A DNA stretch of 64,000 nucleotides from Alkaliphilus metalliredigens QYMF. GTDB taxonomy: Bacteria > Bacillota > Clostridia > Peptostreptococcales > Natronincolaceae. The stretch covers positions 4,817,539 through 4,881,538 of the forward strand of contig NC_009633.1 of assembly GCF_000016985.1 (NCBI RefSeq). Reading direction: 5' to 3'. The notes under the pieces were generated by a model. That model was not told the origin of the DNA. It did not search any database and saw nothing but the letters and a program-made list of their open reading frames with translations. Positions 1 to 7,746 of this stretch are shown in pieces. Made by a program: the position numbers and the translations under genes. How positions within the stretch are numbered: position 1 is the first letter of the stretch; every line of letters begins with the position of its first letter.

Positions 1-298
1 AACCCTAAGATATCTAGGTTCTGGTAGATTAGATGCATTGGGTTATACAAGAACTGGCCAAAATGTTGACACCATCAGTACTACAGTGTATCTTCAACAA
101 TACGACGAATCCCGAAGGGTATGGGTAAGTATCCACACTATATCTAACACTTTAAATAATGCTGGCTACTCACAGGTAACCCGAAGCTATAGTGTTCCAG
201 TAGGGGCTAGATATAGGCTTCAGGTAATACATGAAGCTACAGTGGGGGGGCAAATCGAAAGAATTTCTACGTATTCTTCAGTAGCTAATACCTATTAA
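1..298 (+). CDS. C-terminal part of a hypothetical secreted protein (DUF6147-like)
   Basis: The reading frame is open to the left window edge (frame from base 2), so the N-terminus lies outside. The visible ~98 residues are rich in Ser, Thr, Tyr and Val with alternating polar and hydrophobic residues, as expected for an extracellular beta-sandwich. The tail resembles small clostridial secreted proteins annotated DUF6147, but that is recollection only. It is followed directly by a strong hairpin that it shares with the convergent gene on the other strand. Function unknown. Confidence 0.6.
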   Translation, partial: TLRYLGSGRLDALGYTRTGQNVDTISTTVYLQQYDESRRVWVSIHTISNTLNNAGYSQVTRSYSVPVGARYRLQVIHEATVGGQIERISTYSSVANTY

Positions 299-310
299 TC
301 CTTACTGCAT

Positions 311-345
311 AATAAAGGCAATGGAGTTATTCCATTGCCTTTATT
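311..345. terminator. Bidirectional terminator hairpin
   Basis: A 15-bp perfect stem (311-325 with 331-345) has a 5-base loop. A-rich and T-rich flanks serve both convergent genes. The stop codon of the minus-strand gene (327-329) lies inside the hairpin. Confidence 0.75.
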
Positions 346-1058
346 ATTTCTTTAACTTCTTCAATTTCAATAACATAAAAAATATCCATAGTATGATTTA
401 CTCCAAATGAAGACCAAACTACTTTAGTATGAGTTTCAGTAACTTTTACGATGGTGTAGGGAATATTATCAAGCAGTATCTCTAAAATCTCGCTAGTTGG
501 GTTAACGTTAATTGACTGAGTAAATTCAAGCCCTTGCCTCATTTGCTGTAAGCTTATTCTGCCTTGATTAGTTGTGTAGTTTAAGTCTAGAATTTCTGCC
601 CCGTCAAATGGACCTTCAATTAAGGCATCTCCTAACTGATAAGGAAGCTCTTTAAAGTTAAAGGATACAATATGTCTTACTTCTTCAATAGAGTTTGTTA
701 GAATCCGCTCCTCCTCAAGTACTTCTAGCCCACCACCAACAGATAGGTTATGCTCAATAGAGGAACCCTTATCACTAGCATTTAGAATATTGGTTAGCCC
801 AGGGATTTTCCAAGCAGAGATCTCAATATTAGCTAAATTTAATAGTGTAAATCCTGACAGCACTCCTATTATAATTATAGCTGCCTTTTTGTAATTGGTT
901 TTTCTGGGAATCTTTTTCTTTTTAGATTTTTCTTGTAATTTCAACCATTGTTGTTCAATCTCTTCATCGGTAATATCAATAGCATTCATTTCTTCTTCCA
1001 AAACCTCAGTTATGAGTGTATCTAATTGATCTAATTTATCTTTTCTCATTTTCTTCAC
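327..1058 (-). CDS. Membrane-anchored anti-sigma-like protein, DUF4367 type
   Basis: This 243-residue protein has an acidic cytoplasmic N-terminus (~1-50), a Lys/Arg-rich stop, one membrane segment (~residues 58-80) and an extracytoplasmic domain ending in a DUF4367-like fold. The start overlaps the 3' end of the ECF sigma gene by 23 bp, the usual sign of translational coupling between a sigma factor and its anti-sigma factor. I infer that it sequesters that sigma factor until an envelope signal arrives. It lacks a clear zinc-binding ZAS motif, so the interaction surface is not evident. A piece of its N-terminal coding sequence recurs as a fragment at 3331-3400. Confidence 0.7.
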   Translation of the reverse strand: MKKMRKDKLDQLDTLITEVLEEEMNAIDITDEEIEQQWLKLQEKSKKKKIPRKTNYKKAAIIIIGVLSGFTLLNLANIEISAWKIPGLTNILNASDKGSSIEHNLSVGGGLEVLEEERILTNSIEEVRHIVSFNFKELPYQLGDALIEGPFDGAEILDLNYTTNQGRISLQQMRQGLEFTQSINVNPTSEILEILLDNIPYTIVKVTETHTKVVWSSFGVNHTMDIFYVIEIEEVKEIIKAME

Positions 1059-1602
1059 CCTCTGAATTGAATATTTTAATGAGTTTGTCCTTAGCCCTTC
1101 TTAACCTAGATTTCACGGTTCCTTGCTTTAAGGACAATGCTTTTCCCACATCTTCATATGTTAGGTGATGATAATACCTTAAAGTAATGATCTCTTTAGC
1201 ATCAGGATCTAACTGTTCTAATGAATTTCGCAATTTTTCTTTTTGTTCTTCCTTGTCCATGTTCTCAATCACGATGTCTTCTGTTATATGATCATCTGCT
1301 AGTGTTTCCATAGGATAAAAAGAAATCACTTTACTGTGTTTTCTAATATGATTTTTTGCTAAGTTTGCAGCAATGACACAAATCCATTGTTTAAATTTAT
1401 TAATATCATCAAGTGTTTTTAGTTTATCATATGCTTTCAAATATGCTTCATTTGTTAGATCCTGAGATAGCTCTTTGTTTTTAGTTATGTAGTACACAGT
1501 TCTATAGACATCTCTATAATATAATTTATACATTGAGTACTGAATATCTTCTGTTGAGTCTTGTAGCTTTATATGTTCTTTAGAACTTACCGCTTTTTCC
1601 AT
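1036..1602 (-). CDS. ECF-type RNA polymerase sigma factor
   Basis: The protein has 188 residues. Region 2 is recognisable from about residue 24 (YKLYYRDVYRTVYYI) to 85, with DLTNEAYLKAY typical of helix 2.2. Region 4 has a helix-turn-helix near residues 140-175 (LTYEDVGKAL, TVKSRLRRAKDKL). This matches the SigW/SigV-like ECF group by family pattern. It is probably autoregulated with the downstream anti-sigma gene, though no promoter was assigned. The preceding 700 bp hold only a tiny gene and hairpins. Confidence 0.88.
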   Translation of the reverse strand: MEKAVSSKEHIKLQDSTEDIQYSMYKLYYRDVYRTVYYITKNKELSQDLTNEAYLKAYDKLKTLDDINKFKQWICVIAANLAKNHIRKHSKVISFYPMETLADDHITEDIVIENMDKEEQKEKLRNSLEQLDPDAKEIITLRYYHHLTYEDVGKALSLKQGTVKSRLRRAKDKLIKIFNSEGEENEKR

Positions 1603-1761
1603 CGCAATACCACCTCATATGTTCAATCTTGTTATTCTAATAAATCATTTTCTTAACTTATTCTATTCCAATCCTTTGTTCTCCTTTAATTTTAAAGCCT
1701 TTACAATAATTTCTAAATAAGGCATTAGTACCTAACTTACTATAAAAATACGTTTAGAGTA

Positions 1762-1800
1762 TAAACCAAGCCCCTGGATCAAGTCCAGGAGTTTGGTTTA
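1762..1800. repeat. Inverted repeat / hairpin
   Basis: TAAACCAA (1762-1769) pairs with TTGGTTTA, and CCTGGA pairs with TCCAGG around a TCAAG loop. It lies in the gene-poor stretch upstream of the sigma gene. It could be a terminator for the small minus-strand gene cluster, but there is no strong T run. Confidence 0.5.
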
Positions 1801-1954
1801 GTCAACAGAATTGAGATTGTATTGAGCTGGGTGGCGCTTAACCCTTAAAATATATTGAAAATTCTATAAATTTCAAGCCTACGATTCTTCGCCAAAACCA
1901 CTATTCCAAGAAGCACGCCATTTGCAATTTTTTTAACCTTATCCTAGTATCAGA

Positions 1955-1989
1955 CAAATAAATCCGCATAAAATATGCAGATTTATTTG
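1955..1989. terminator. Hairpin downstream of the small membrane-protein gene
   Basis: CAAATAAATC and GCATA pair with TATGC and GATTTATTTG around a short loop. It sits about 13 bp after the stop of the 35-residue gene. The T-run is weak, so this is a likely transcript end rather than a classical terminator. Confidence 0.45.
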
Positions 1990-2001
1990 TTTGAAGTTCA
2001 C

Positions 2002-2109
2002 TTATTTTTTTAAATCTTTTATCCATAAAATTAAACGTAAAACTAAATAAACAGCAATAATTATTGATATAACTAAAACAATTTCTGCAGCACCTATCAT
2101 TTTAAGCAT
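2002..2109 (-). CDS. Small single-pass membrane protein, 35 aa
   Basis: The ATG at 2109 is preceded by an AAGGAAG ribosome site and opens a 35-residue frame. It consists of a hydrophobic helix (EIVLVISIIIAVYLVLRLIL) and a basic tail (WIKDLKK). A hairpin follows the stop. The start, ribosome site and composition support a real small membrane peptide, but no family is recognised. It lies downstream of a two-TM protein gene on the same strand, after a separate hairpin. Confidence 0.5.
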   Translation of the reverse strand: MLKMIGAAEIVLVISIIIAVYLVLRLILWIKDLKK

Positions 2110-2252
2110 TCTCAACTTCCTTATAATATTATTTTTTTGATTTAAAAGATCACAGACTTCCCTCCTTTTTAAAAAATAAGGTTCAACGCTACATTTTCGT
2201 TGGCAGTATCCTATTCTTCTTCATCCATTCCCTACGCCTTAGTAAACTTGAC

Positions 2253-2306
2253 AAATAGGGTGTAAAAAGTAGTTCCATACAGGAGCCACTTCTATACACC
2301 CTATTT
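2253..2306. terminator. Long hairpin downstream of the two-TM protein gene
   Basis: AAATAGGGTGTA (2253-2264) and TACACCCTATTT (2295-2306) pair perfectly, and the interior stem extends imperfectly. It starts 5 bp after the stop of the minus-strand gene. It lacks a clear T run. Confidence 0.5.
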
Positions 2307-2311
2307 ACCTT

Positions 2312-2590
2312 TTATAGATTCTGATTATATTGTATTTTATAAAATAGTAAAATTATTTCAACGAATAACTTTACTAAAATTAATACAATTATTGGTTCTA
2401 ACACTTGGTAGTATAATGAATGAAAGTAAAAGATTGACTTTTCATATAGTGTACTATCAACCGAAACGTTGGCTGTAGAGAAATATAACCTCATAAAAAT
2501 AAAAATAAATGTTAACGGAAATAATAGCTTACATATCGTTTCCATTGGTGTTTTGTTGGATTTAACCAATAGATTTAGCACCTTTTTCAT
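2312..2590 (-). CDS. Small membrane protein with two predicted TM helices, unknown function
   Basis: The 92-residue protein has hydrophobic segments near residues 20-38 and 65-85, separated by a polar loop with several Ser and Tyr residues. It starts 4 bp after the stop of the secreted-protein gene, so the two form an operon. The lysine-rich N-terminus puts the ends in the cytoplasm by the positive-inside rule. No family is recognised. The pairing of a secreted protein with a small two-TM protein could be a toxin/immunity or export pair, but that is speculation. Confidence 0.55.
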   Translation of the reverse strand: MKKVLNLLVKSNKTPMETICKLLFPLTFIFIFMRLYFSTANVSVDSTLYEKSIFYFHSLYYQVLEPIIVLILVKLFVEIILLFYKIQYNQNL

Positions 2591-2594
2591 AATT

Positions 2595-3221
2595 CTATAA
2601 ATCGCTCAGTCCGAAACTCATTACATATGTTTTGGCTCGAGTGGTAACTGTGTAGGTTTCAGATGATGTTTGAGATATATTTAGTATATCACCACCAATA
2701 GTTATTCCTGTTGAACTACCTACTTCATAAACTAGTGTAGCTGTTCTACTAATTCTAGCGTTAGTTGTAGAAACTTCTTTATTATAACCTCCACCAGATA
2801 ATTGAACATTGCTTAATCCAGGTATGTACATATGTGGCTCACCTACAGACATTATTTCCAGTGCCTTTCCTGTGGTATAAGAATAAACGTACTTTACCTC
2901 AACTGCCATTTCTACAGACTGTGGAGCGCCGCTGAGTGAAGTGCTACCAATTAGGGTTTTGTAATTAATTATTTCATCTAACCCCAAGGTTCCTATTTCT
3001 GATAAGTACTCTTGATTTTCTTTTTGGTTCATTTCATATGCTTCTTTATATGAAATGTTCAGTTCATTAGCTAAACTTTGTACATACCTTTCTTCACTAC
3101 TATTTTCTGATCGAGTCACAACAAAAATGTCATTAGATACATCATTAGTATATGCATTTGCTGCATATAGATTACTGGATAATAACAGAGCAAAGATCAC
3201 CATAACTATAATTTTTTTCAT
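2595..3221 (-). CDS. Secreted protein of unknown function
   Basis: The 208-residue protein begins with a clear signal peptide (MKKIIVMVIFALLLSS, cleavage after an Ala-rich AANA site near residue 23). The mature part starts with a charged helical stretch (~30-75). The C-terminal half is beta-type, rich in Ser, Thr, Gly and Val, and recalls the composition of the partial protein at the left window edge. A GGAGG ribosome site precedes the ATG. It is co-transcribed with the two-TM protein gene 4 bp downstream. No known enzyme motif is visible. Confidence 0.6.
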   Translation of the reverse strand: MKKIIVMVIFALLLSSNLYAANAYTNDVSNDIFVVTRSENSSEERYVQSLANELNISYKEAYEMNQKENQEYLSEIGTLGLDEIINYKTLIGSTSLSGAPQSVEMAVEVKYVYSYTTGKALEIMSVGEPHMYIPGLSNVQLSGGGYNKEVSTTNARISRTATLVYEVGSSTGITIGGDILNISQTSSETYTVTTRAKTYVMSFGLSDL

Positions 3222-3271
3222 AAAAATCCTCCTTTGTTGAAATAGTTAGAATGTTTCTGCTTTCATTAAGA

Positions 3272-3332
3272 AAACACCTTAGTTTTAAAAAAGTTCCATG
3301 TAAAATGGAACTTTTTTAAAACTAAGGTGTTT
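3272..3332. repeat. 28-bp perfect inverted repeat
   Basis: The arms at 3272-3299 and 3305-3332 are perfectly complementary over 28 bp with a 5-base loop (GTAAA). The stem includes A/T runs that would make it a bidirectional terminator between recQ and the secreted-protein operon's promoter region. It abuts a fragment copied from the anti-sigma gene, which makes it more unusual than a plain terminator. Confidence 0.8.
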
Positions 3333-3400
3333 CTTGTAATTTTAACCATTGTTGCTCAATTTCTTCATGGGTCATATCAATCGCATTCATTTCACTTCAG
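3331..3400 (-). pseudogene. Fragment of a DUF4367/anti-sigma-like gene
   Basis: About 70 bp matches 929-998 in the intact anti-sigma-like gene at roughly 85 percent by eye. It would encode MNAIDMTHEEIEQQWLKLQE, against MNAIDITDEEIEQQWLKLQE in the intact gene. The rest of the gene is absent and the fragment runs straight into the 28-bp inverted repeat. It is probably a relic of a tandem paralogue lost by deletion. Confidence 0.75.
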
Positions 3401-3416
3401 CTAAAACCAGTGTATA

Positions 3417-5597
3417 CTAATGATATTTCATAATCACCAGACGAATGTCTTCATAGCTCACCTCTGGGGACAAAGCCTCCTTAATTGGCTTTAGCTTCAT
3501 GATTCCTATCTCTTCTATCACATCTAATATTGCTCTTTCCTTATTTGGATCATCTATAAACCTTCCCCAGTCAACTTCTTGTCCATTATCCTCACATCTT
3601 TTTAAATGTTCAATAATTGTGGTTCCCTTTAGATTTCTCTCGTGGGCAATTTTAGGTAAAGACAGTCCTTCTAAGTAGCAGTCATAGGTTATTTGGTATC
3701 GATCAAGCCCCGCTCCTACTTGGGAATTACTTTCATCAGTGTTGACTACCTCATCTACTTTAGACTCCGTTCCCTGGATTTTATTTTCAATACAATACGC
3801 TTCAACTAAATCCATAAATTGTGCTCCATAGTTTTCATACTTCTTCATCCCCACACCATCTATTGTGAGAAATACCTCTTTAGTCCGGGGAAAACAAGCT
3901 GCCATTTCTTTCAATGTCCTATCATGAAAAATCATAAAGGGAGGCACCCTTTTTTCGCTGGCTATGGTGCTTCTCAGTTCCTTTAATTGACTTAATAATT
4001 CCTCATCAAAATGATCACTAACTGCTTTCTTTGATTTTCTTTCCTTTTCATCTTTTGAGCCAATTGCCTCTACTAGTTCTTTTTTGTGATGTATTTTTAC
4101 ATCTCCTTGCAATATTTCCCGACATTGGGCTGTCAGCTTCAATACAGGAAATTTATCTGTGGTCACATGTATATATCCTCTAGCCACTAAGGTCATAATG
4201 ATTTCCCTGACCCCCTGCTCACTGTAGTTTTTCATAATATTGTAGGTGGAAACCTTATCTAACCCTAGCTGTAATATTTTTTTGTTTTTCGATCCCCTTA
4301 AAACCTGGGTGACAATATTGACACCATATCGTTGGTCAATACGGTAAATACAAGATAGCACTTTTTGAGCCTCTAGGGTGATGTCTATCATTTCCGATCT
4401 ATCTAGACAATTACTGCAATTCCCACAATCTTCCTCTATGATGACTTCACCAAAGTAGGTTAATATTTTATTTCGAAGACAATCGTTTGTGTGGCAAAAA
4501 TCGATTAGATATTGTAGATTCTTATATTGTAATGCTTGTCTTTCTGGGGAACTATACTCATTTTCCATAATCAATTTTTGTTTGACAACATCCGAGGGTG
4601 AATACATTAAAATACATTGGCTTTTCTCCCCATCTCTGCCCCCTCTACCTGCCTCTTGGTAGTATGCTTCCATATTTTTAGGCATATTATAATGGATAAC
4701 AAATCGTACATCAGGCTTGTCAATTCCCATACCAAAGGCGTTGGTTGCCACAATAATTCTAGTTCTATTGTACATAAAGTCCTCTTGGTTTTTCATGCGT
4801 ATATCTGCATTCATGCCTCCATGGTATCCTTCCACTGAAAAACCTTTTTCCTTTAATTTCTTTACTAGTGACTCCACTGTTTTTCTCGTTGAACAGTAAA
4901 TGATCCCCGTCTCACTTTGGAAATTTTCCTTTAAATAACTCATCAAATAAGTGAACTTATTCCCTGCCTTACTTACTTGATAAAATAAATTAGGTCGATC
5001 AAATCCTGTTGTGATTTCGATGGGCTTCTGTAATTCGATTAGTTTTTTGATTTCGATGATGATTTCCTTTGTGGCAGTAGCTGTAAAGGCTGCCACCATG
5101 GGCCTATTTGCAAAACCCTTAATAAATTTAGGAATTTCAATATAGCTTGGTCGAAAATCATGACCCCATTGACTAATACAATGGGCTTCATCAATTGCAA
5201 CAAATGAAACCGTAATATGCCTTATGGTATTCCTAAAAATATTGGTATTGAGTCGCTCCGGAGCCACAAACAGTATTTTATATTGATTTTCCTTAATCTC
5301 CTTAATTCTTTCCATTAATTCTTCTTGATCCAGGGTACTATTAATACATGTAGCATTAATCCCTATTTCATTTAATGAATCTACTTGATCCTTCATCAAT
5401 GAGATCAATGGGGAAATCACAATCGTGACTCCCTCTAGCATAACAGCCGGCAATTGATAGCAAAGGGACTTTCCCCCGCCGGTGGGCATGATCCCCAGGA
5501 CATCCTTACCTGCTAATATACCGGTTACCAGCTTTTCTTGCCCTTCTTTAAATGTATCGTATCCAAAATATGTTTTTAATTCTTTATATATATTCAT
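3417..5597 (-). CDS. recQ: ATP-dependent DNA helicase RecQ
   Basis: This is a 726-residue superfamily 2, 3'-5' DNA helicase for repair and recombination. Walker A is GIMPTGGGKS (~residue 35-44). The DEAH box is DEAHCISQWGHD (~135). The second RecA domain carries ATNAFGMGIDKPDVR, followed by EAGRGGRDG. A zinc-binding RQC segment has CGNCSNC (~390). An HRDC domain lies near 525-600, and an extra helix-turn-helix domain occupies ~640-726 (YLEGLSLPKIAHERN). This layout matches long Firmicute RecQ proteins. The 3' end lies next to the anti-sigma fragment and the long inverted repeat. It is apparently monocistronic. Confidence 0.96.
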   Translation of the reverse strand: MNIYKELKTYFGYDTFKEGQEKLVTGILAGKDVLGIMPTGGGKSLCYQLPAVMLEGVTIVISPLISLMKDQVDSLNEIGINATCINSTLDQEELMERIKEIKENQYKILFVAPERLNTNIFRNTIRHITVSFVAIDEAHCISQWGHDFRPSYIEIPKFIKGFANRPMVAAFTATATKEIIIEIKKLIELQKPIEITTGFDRPNLFYQVSKAGNKFTYLMSYLKENFQSETGIIYCSTRKTVESLVKKLKEKGFSVEGYHGGMNADIRMKNQEDFMYNRTRIIVATNAFGMGIDKPDVRFVIHYNMPKNMEAYYQEAGRGGRDGEKSQCILMYSPSDVVKQKLIMENEYSSPERQALQYKNLQYLIDFCHTNDCLRNKILTYFGEVIIEEDCGNCSNCLDRSEMIDITLEAQKVLSCIYRIDQRYGVNIVTQVLRGSKNKKILQLGLDKVSTYNIMKNYSEQGVREIIMTLVARGYIHVTTDKFPVLKLTAQCREILQGDVKIHHKKELVEAIGSKDEKERKSKKAVSDHFDEELLSQLKELRSTIASEKRVPPFMIFHDRTLKEMAACFPRTKEVFLTIDGVGMKKYENYGAQFMDLVEAYCIENKIQGTESKVDEVVNTDESNSQVGAGLDRYQITYDCYLEGLSLPKIAHERNLKGTTIIEHLKRCEDNGQEVDWGRFIDDPNKERAILDVIEEIGIMKLKPIKEALSPEVSYEDIRLVIMKYH

Positions 5598-5688
5598 ATG
5601 ATTCCCTCACTTCTAATCACAAATTAAATCTGACTAACCCATTGTATTGTTAAATCAGATATTATTCTTTACACATAACTTATCGTAT

Positions 5689-5724
5689 TAAGCCCCACCT
5701 ACACTAACACTTAGGCGGGGCTTA
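5689..5724. terminator. GC-rich hairpin between gloA and recQ
   Basis: TAAGCCCC (5689-5696) pairs with GGGGCTTA (5717-5724), and CCTA pairs with TAGG inside. It lies downstream of gloA on the minus strand. It is a probable terminator, but the following T run is poor. Confidence 0.5.
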
Positions 5725-5750
5725 TACCCTAAAAATAAAATCACGATTAA

Positions 5751-6134
5751 TTAATCTGCTCTAATGACTTCCACATCATACCCATCTGGATCCGTTACAA
5801 AATAGTATCTAGGTGGGCTCCCTGGAAGCCCCGTTAATTTTGTCACCTTATAGCCCATTTTTCGATGTCTTTCTTGAGAAGCCTCTAAATCATCAACAGA
5901 AACCGCTATGTGACTAAACCCATTTCCAATCTCATAGGATTGATCTTGATTATAGTTGTAGGTTAGTTCTAGATCATAATGACCTGCTTCGTCACTCAAG
6001 AATACTAAAGTAAATTCATGTTCCGGAAAATCTTTTCTTCTTTTTTCTACTAGGCCTAGGGCGTCTTCATAGAACCTTAAAGATTTTTCTAAATCCATTA
6101 CTCGTATACAGGTATGTAGCATTTTATATTTCAT
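5751..6134 (-). CDS. gloA: Lactoylglutathione lyase-type glyoxalase I (VOC family)
   Basis: The 127-residue protein MKYKMLHTCIRVMDLEKSLRFY is the classic GloA start, with a metal-binding His near residue 7. Other features are FVFL-type strands, HIAVSVDD (second His, ~residue 70) and a terminal YFVTDPDGYDVEVI with the metal Glu. It converts the methylglyoxal-thiol adduct to the lactoyl thioester. The thiol cofactor in this lineage is uncertain, since clostridia usually lack glutathione. I chose the internal start at 6134 because it has a GGGG ribosome site and a TATAAT box (6170-6175) lies inside the longer ORF. Confidence 0.9.
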   Translation of the reverse strand: MKYKMLHTCIRVMDLEKSLRFYEDALGLVEKRRKDFPEHEFTLVFLSDEAGHYDLELTYNYNQDQSYEIGNGFSHIAVSVDDLEASQERHRKMGYKVTKLTGLPGSPPRYYFVTDPDGYDVEVIRAD

Positions 6135-6215
6135 GAAATAACCCCTTTCTTTTTTTATTCTAATATCATTATAACAAATTTTCATGGTAAGATCCATTTT
6201 ATGTAATTTTCCTAG

Positions 6216-6255
6216 GAAATCCTATGGCTTTTCAGCTTCAAAATCATAGGATTTC
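6216..6255. repeat. 11-bp inverted repeat in the gloA/T-box divergent region
   Basis: GAAATCCTATG (6216-6226) pairs perfectly with CATAGGATTTC (6245-6255) over an 18-base loop. It lies upstream of both gloA and the T-box promoter. It could be an operator or a transcription barrier. Confidence 0.4.
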
Positions 6256-6366
6256 TCCACACATTTTTATTTTACCCTTGGTTGCCATTAAAAAACAGGT
6301 TAAATTTACTCCCCTGACACAATTAGGACCCTGTAAATTTTTCCTTATTTTTTTTAATATATTCTA

Positions 6367-6395
6367 TTGACAAGAACAAAATAAATTGTTATACT
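6367..6395 (+). promoter_or_regulatory. Consensus sigma-A promoter of the T-box transcript
   Basis: TTGACA (6367-6372), a 17-bp spacer and TATACT (6390-6395) give a near-perfect housekeeping promoter. Transcription should start near 6402, which fits the following T-box leader. Confidence 0.85.
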
Positions 6396-6401
6396 ATTCT
6401 A

Positions 6402-6695
6402 AATTAACAGAATATTATAAATGCATTGAAGGAGAAGGATATTTTAACTACAGTTTTAGAGAGTCGGTGGTGGGTGTAAACCGATACTGTAATAAAATAT
6501 AGATCACTCCCAAGCAGTATCTTCGAAATTTTCAAAGTAGTTGATACCGATTAGCCTCGATAACGGCTTAGGTTTGTTAGAACCGAAAAAGTGGTTTCTT
6601 TCTATTTTATTATATTTTAAAATAGGAGAGACAATTAAGGTGGTACCGCGAGTGATAACTCGCCCTTAGAATAATAATCTAAGGGCGGTTTTTTT
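6402..6695 (+). promoter_or_regulatory. T-box leader (tRNA-sensing riboswitch) with terminator
   Basis: Stem I contains the AGAGAG k-turn element and the GGTGGTGGGTG region near 6455-6476. The T-box sequence AAGGTGGTACCGCG lies at 6637-6650. The terminator pairs CGCCCTTAGA (6661-6670) with TCTAAGGGCG (6678-6687) and is followed by a T run. The UGGU bulge would pair with a tRNA ending ACCA, so a discriminator A. The triplet AUC at 6503-6505 in GATCACTCC is the best specifier candidate (Ile). I infer Ile sensing with modest confidence, and the T-box itself with high confidence. Confidence 0.93.
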
Positions 6696-6723
6696 AACCC
6701 CAAAATATAAAGGAGGAATTATT

Positions 6724-6939
6724 ATGTACAATGTAGCCGCAAATTTAGTCAATTCGTCAAAGGAGAAGGCACCCACTTTTGTTTTAAGTGCCACAAAGAA
6801 AGTCAATCCATCCAAGGAAAAATCTGTTTCCCCAAAAGAATTGTTGTCCACAACTAACCACTGGGGTCAAGGGCTCTATAAGGATGATCTAAACTTCTAT
6901 GAGTCTGACTCTTGCTCATACCTAAAGGTGATGAAATAA
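6724..6939 (+). CDS. Orphan 71-aa protein under T-box control
   Basis: The ORF has an excellent AAGGAGG ribosome site at 6710-6716 and is the only gene between the T-box terminator and the next terminator at 6972. The product is hydrophilic, rich in Ser (10) and Lys, and contains no isoleucine. It has no signal peptide, membrane helix or recognised motif. It may be a real small effector made when the sensed tRNA is uncharged, or the stub left after deletion of a larger biosynthetic or transport gene. Confidence in translation is better than in function. Confidence 0.55.
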   Translation: MYNVAANLVNSSKEKAPTFVLSATKKVNPSKEKSVSPKELLSTTNHWGQGLYKDDLNFYESDSCSYLKVMK

Positions 6940-6971
6940 TGGATTTAGGGATTAGATCCTTAGGGAGGCAT

Positions 6972-7007
6972 AATATAGGCAGGGCCTCTAGAGGCCCTGC
7001 CTATATT
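6972..7007. terminator. Perfect palindromic terminator
   Basis: A 17-bp perfect stem with a TA centre (AATATAGGCAGGGCCTC and its complement) lies between the T-box ORF and the convergent rluF. It is symmetric and can stop transcription from both sides. Confidence 0.75.
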
Positions 7008-7018
7008 AACCTTTTACC

Positions 7019-7726
7019 TTAGTTTTTATTAGATCTCAGATCCTTCACTTCTTCTTCCGTTAAGTTTCTCCATTTTCCTATGGTTAAATCCTTAAGTGTC
7101 AAATTCATGATTCGAACTCGTTTGAGCTTGACAACACGATAGCCAAAATGAGTACACATTCTTCGAATCTGTCGATTTAACCCTTGGCATAGGGTAATCT
7201 TAAATGTTCTATCATTTATTCTAACTAGCTTGCACCGTTTGGTCATGGTGTCCTTATTCTTCACAGGGTTATAGATTTTAACACCCTTAGACATCCCCTC
7301 TATAAAAGAAGGGGTTATTTTTTTGTTCACAGTAACAATATAATCCTTCTCATGTTTGTTTTCCTCTGCCAAAATCTCATTAACGATGCTCCCGTCGTTT
7401 GTAAGCAGAATCAGCCCTTCGGAGTCCTTATCCAATCTACCAATTGGGAAAATCCGTTCTGGGTGATTGATAAAATCAATGATATTTCCTCTGATATGTC
7501 TTTCCGTAGTACAAGTAATTCCTACGGGCTTATTTAAGGCAATATAAACATCATTATTTTTTGCCTGTAGAGGTTTCCCCTTTAGCATCACCTGATCTCC
7601 GGGATCTACTTTGCAGCCTAATGTTGCAATTTTACCATTAACCGTTACTTTTTTCTGTTTAATGAGTTCATCTGCTTCTCTTCTAGAGCATTTACCAGTT
7701 GAGCTTATAAAATTGTTTAATCTCAT
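7019..7726 (-). CDS. rluF: 23S rRNA pseudouridine synthase, RluF/RsuA family
   Basis: This 235-residue protein has an N-terminal S4 RNA-binding domain (residues 1-60, MRLNNFISSTGKCSRREAD). The catalytic domain carries the signature GRLDKDSEGLILLTNDG (~residue 98) with the nucleophilic Asp, and CQGLNRQIRRMCTHFG near 180-195. Family knowledge links RluF to U2604 (and U2605-type sites) of 23S rRNA. It has an AAGGAGAAG ribosome site. The DEAD-box helicase gene lies 20 bp upstream on the same strand, so the two probably form an RNA-maturation operon. Confidence 0.9.
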   Translation of the reverse strand: MRLNNFISSTGKCSRREADELIKQKKVTVNGKIATLGCKVDPGDQVMLKGKPLQAKNNDVYIALNKPVGITCTTERHIRGNIIDFINHPERIFPIGRLDKDSEGLILLTNDGSIVNEILAEENKHEKDYIVTVNKKITPSFIEGMSKGVKIYNPVKNKDTMTKRCKLVRINDRTFKITLCQGLNRQIRRMCTHFGYRVVKLKRVRIMNLTLKDLTIGKWRNLTEEEVKDLRSNKN

Positions 7727-7746
7727 AAAACTTCTCCTTACTCTTT

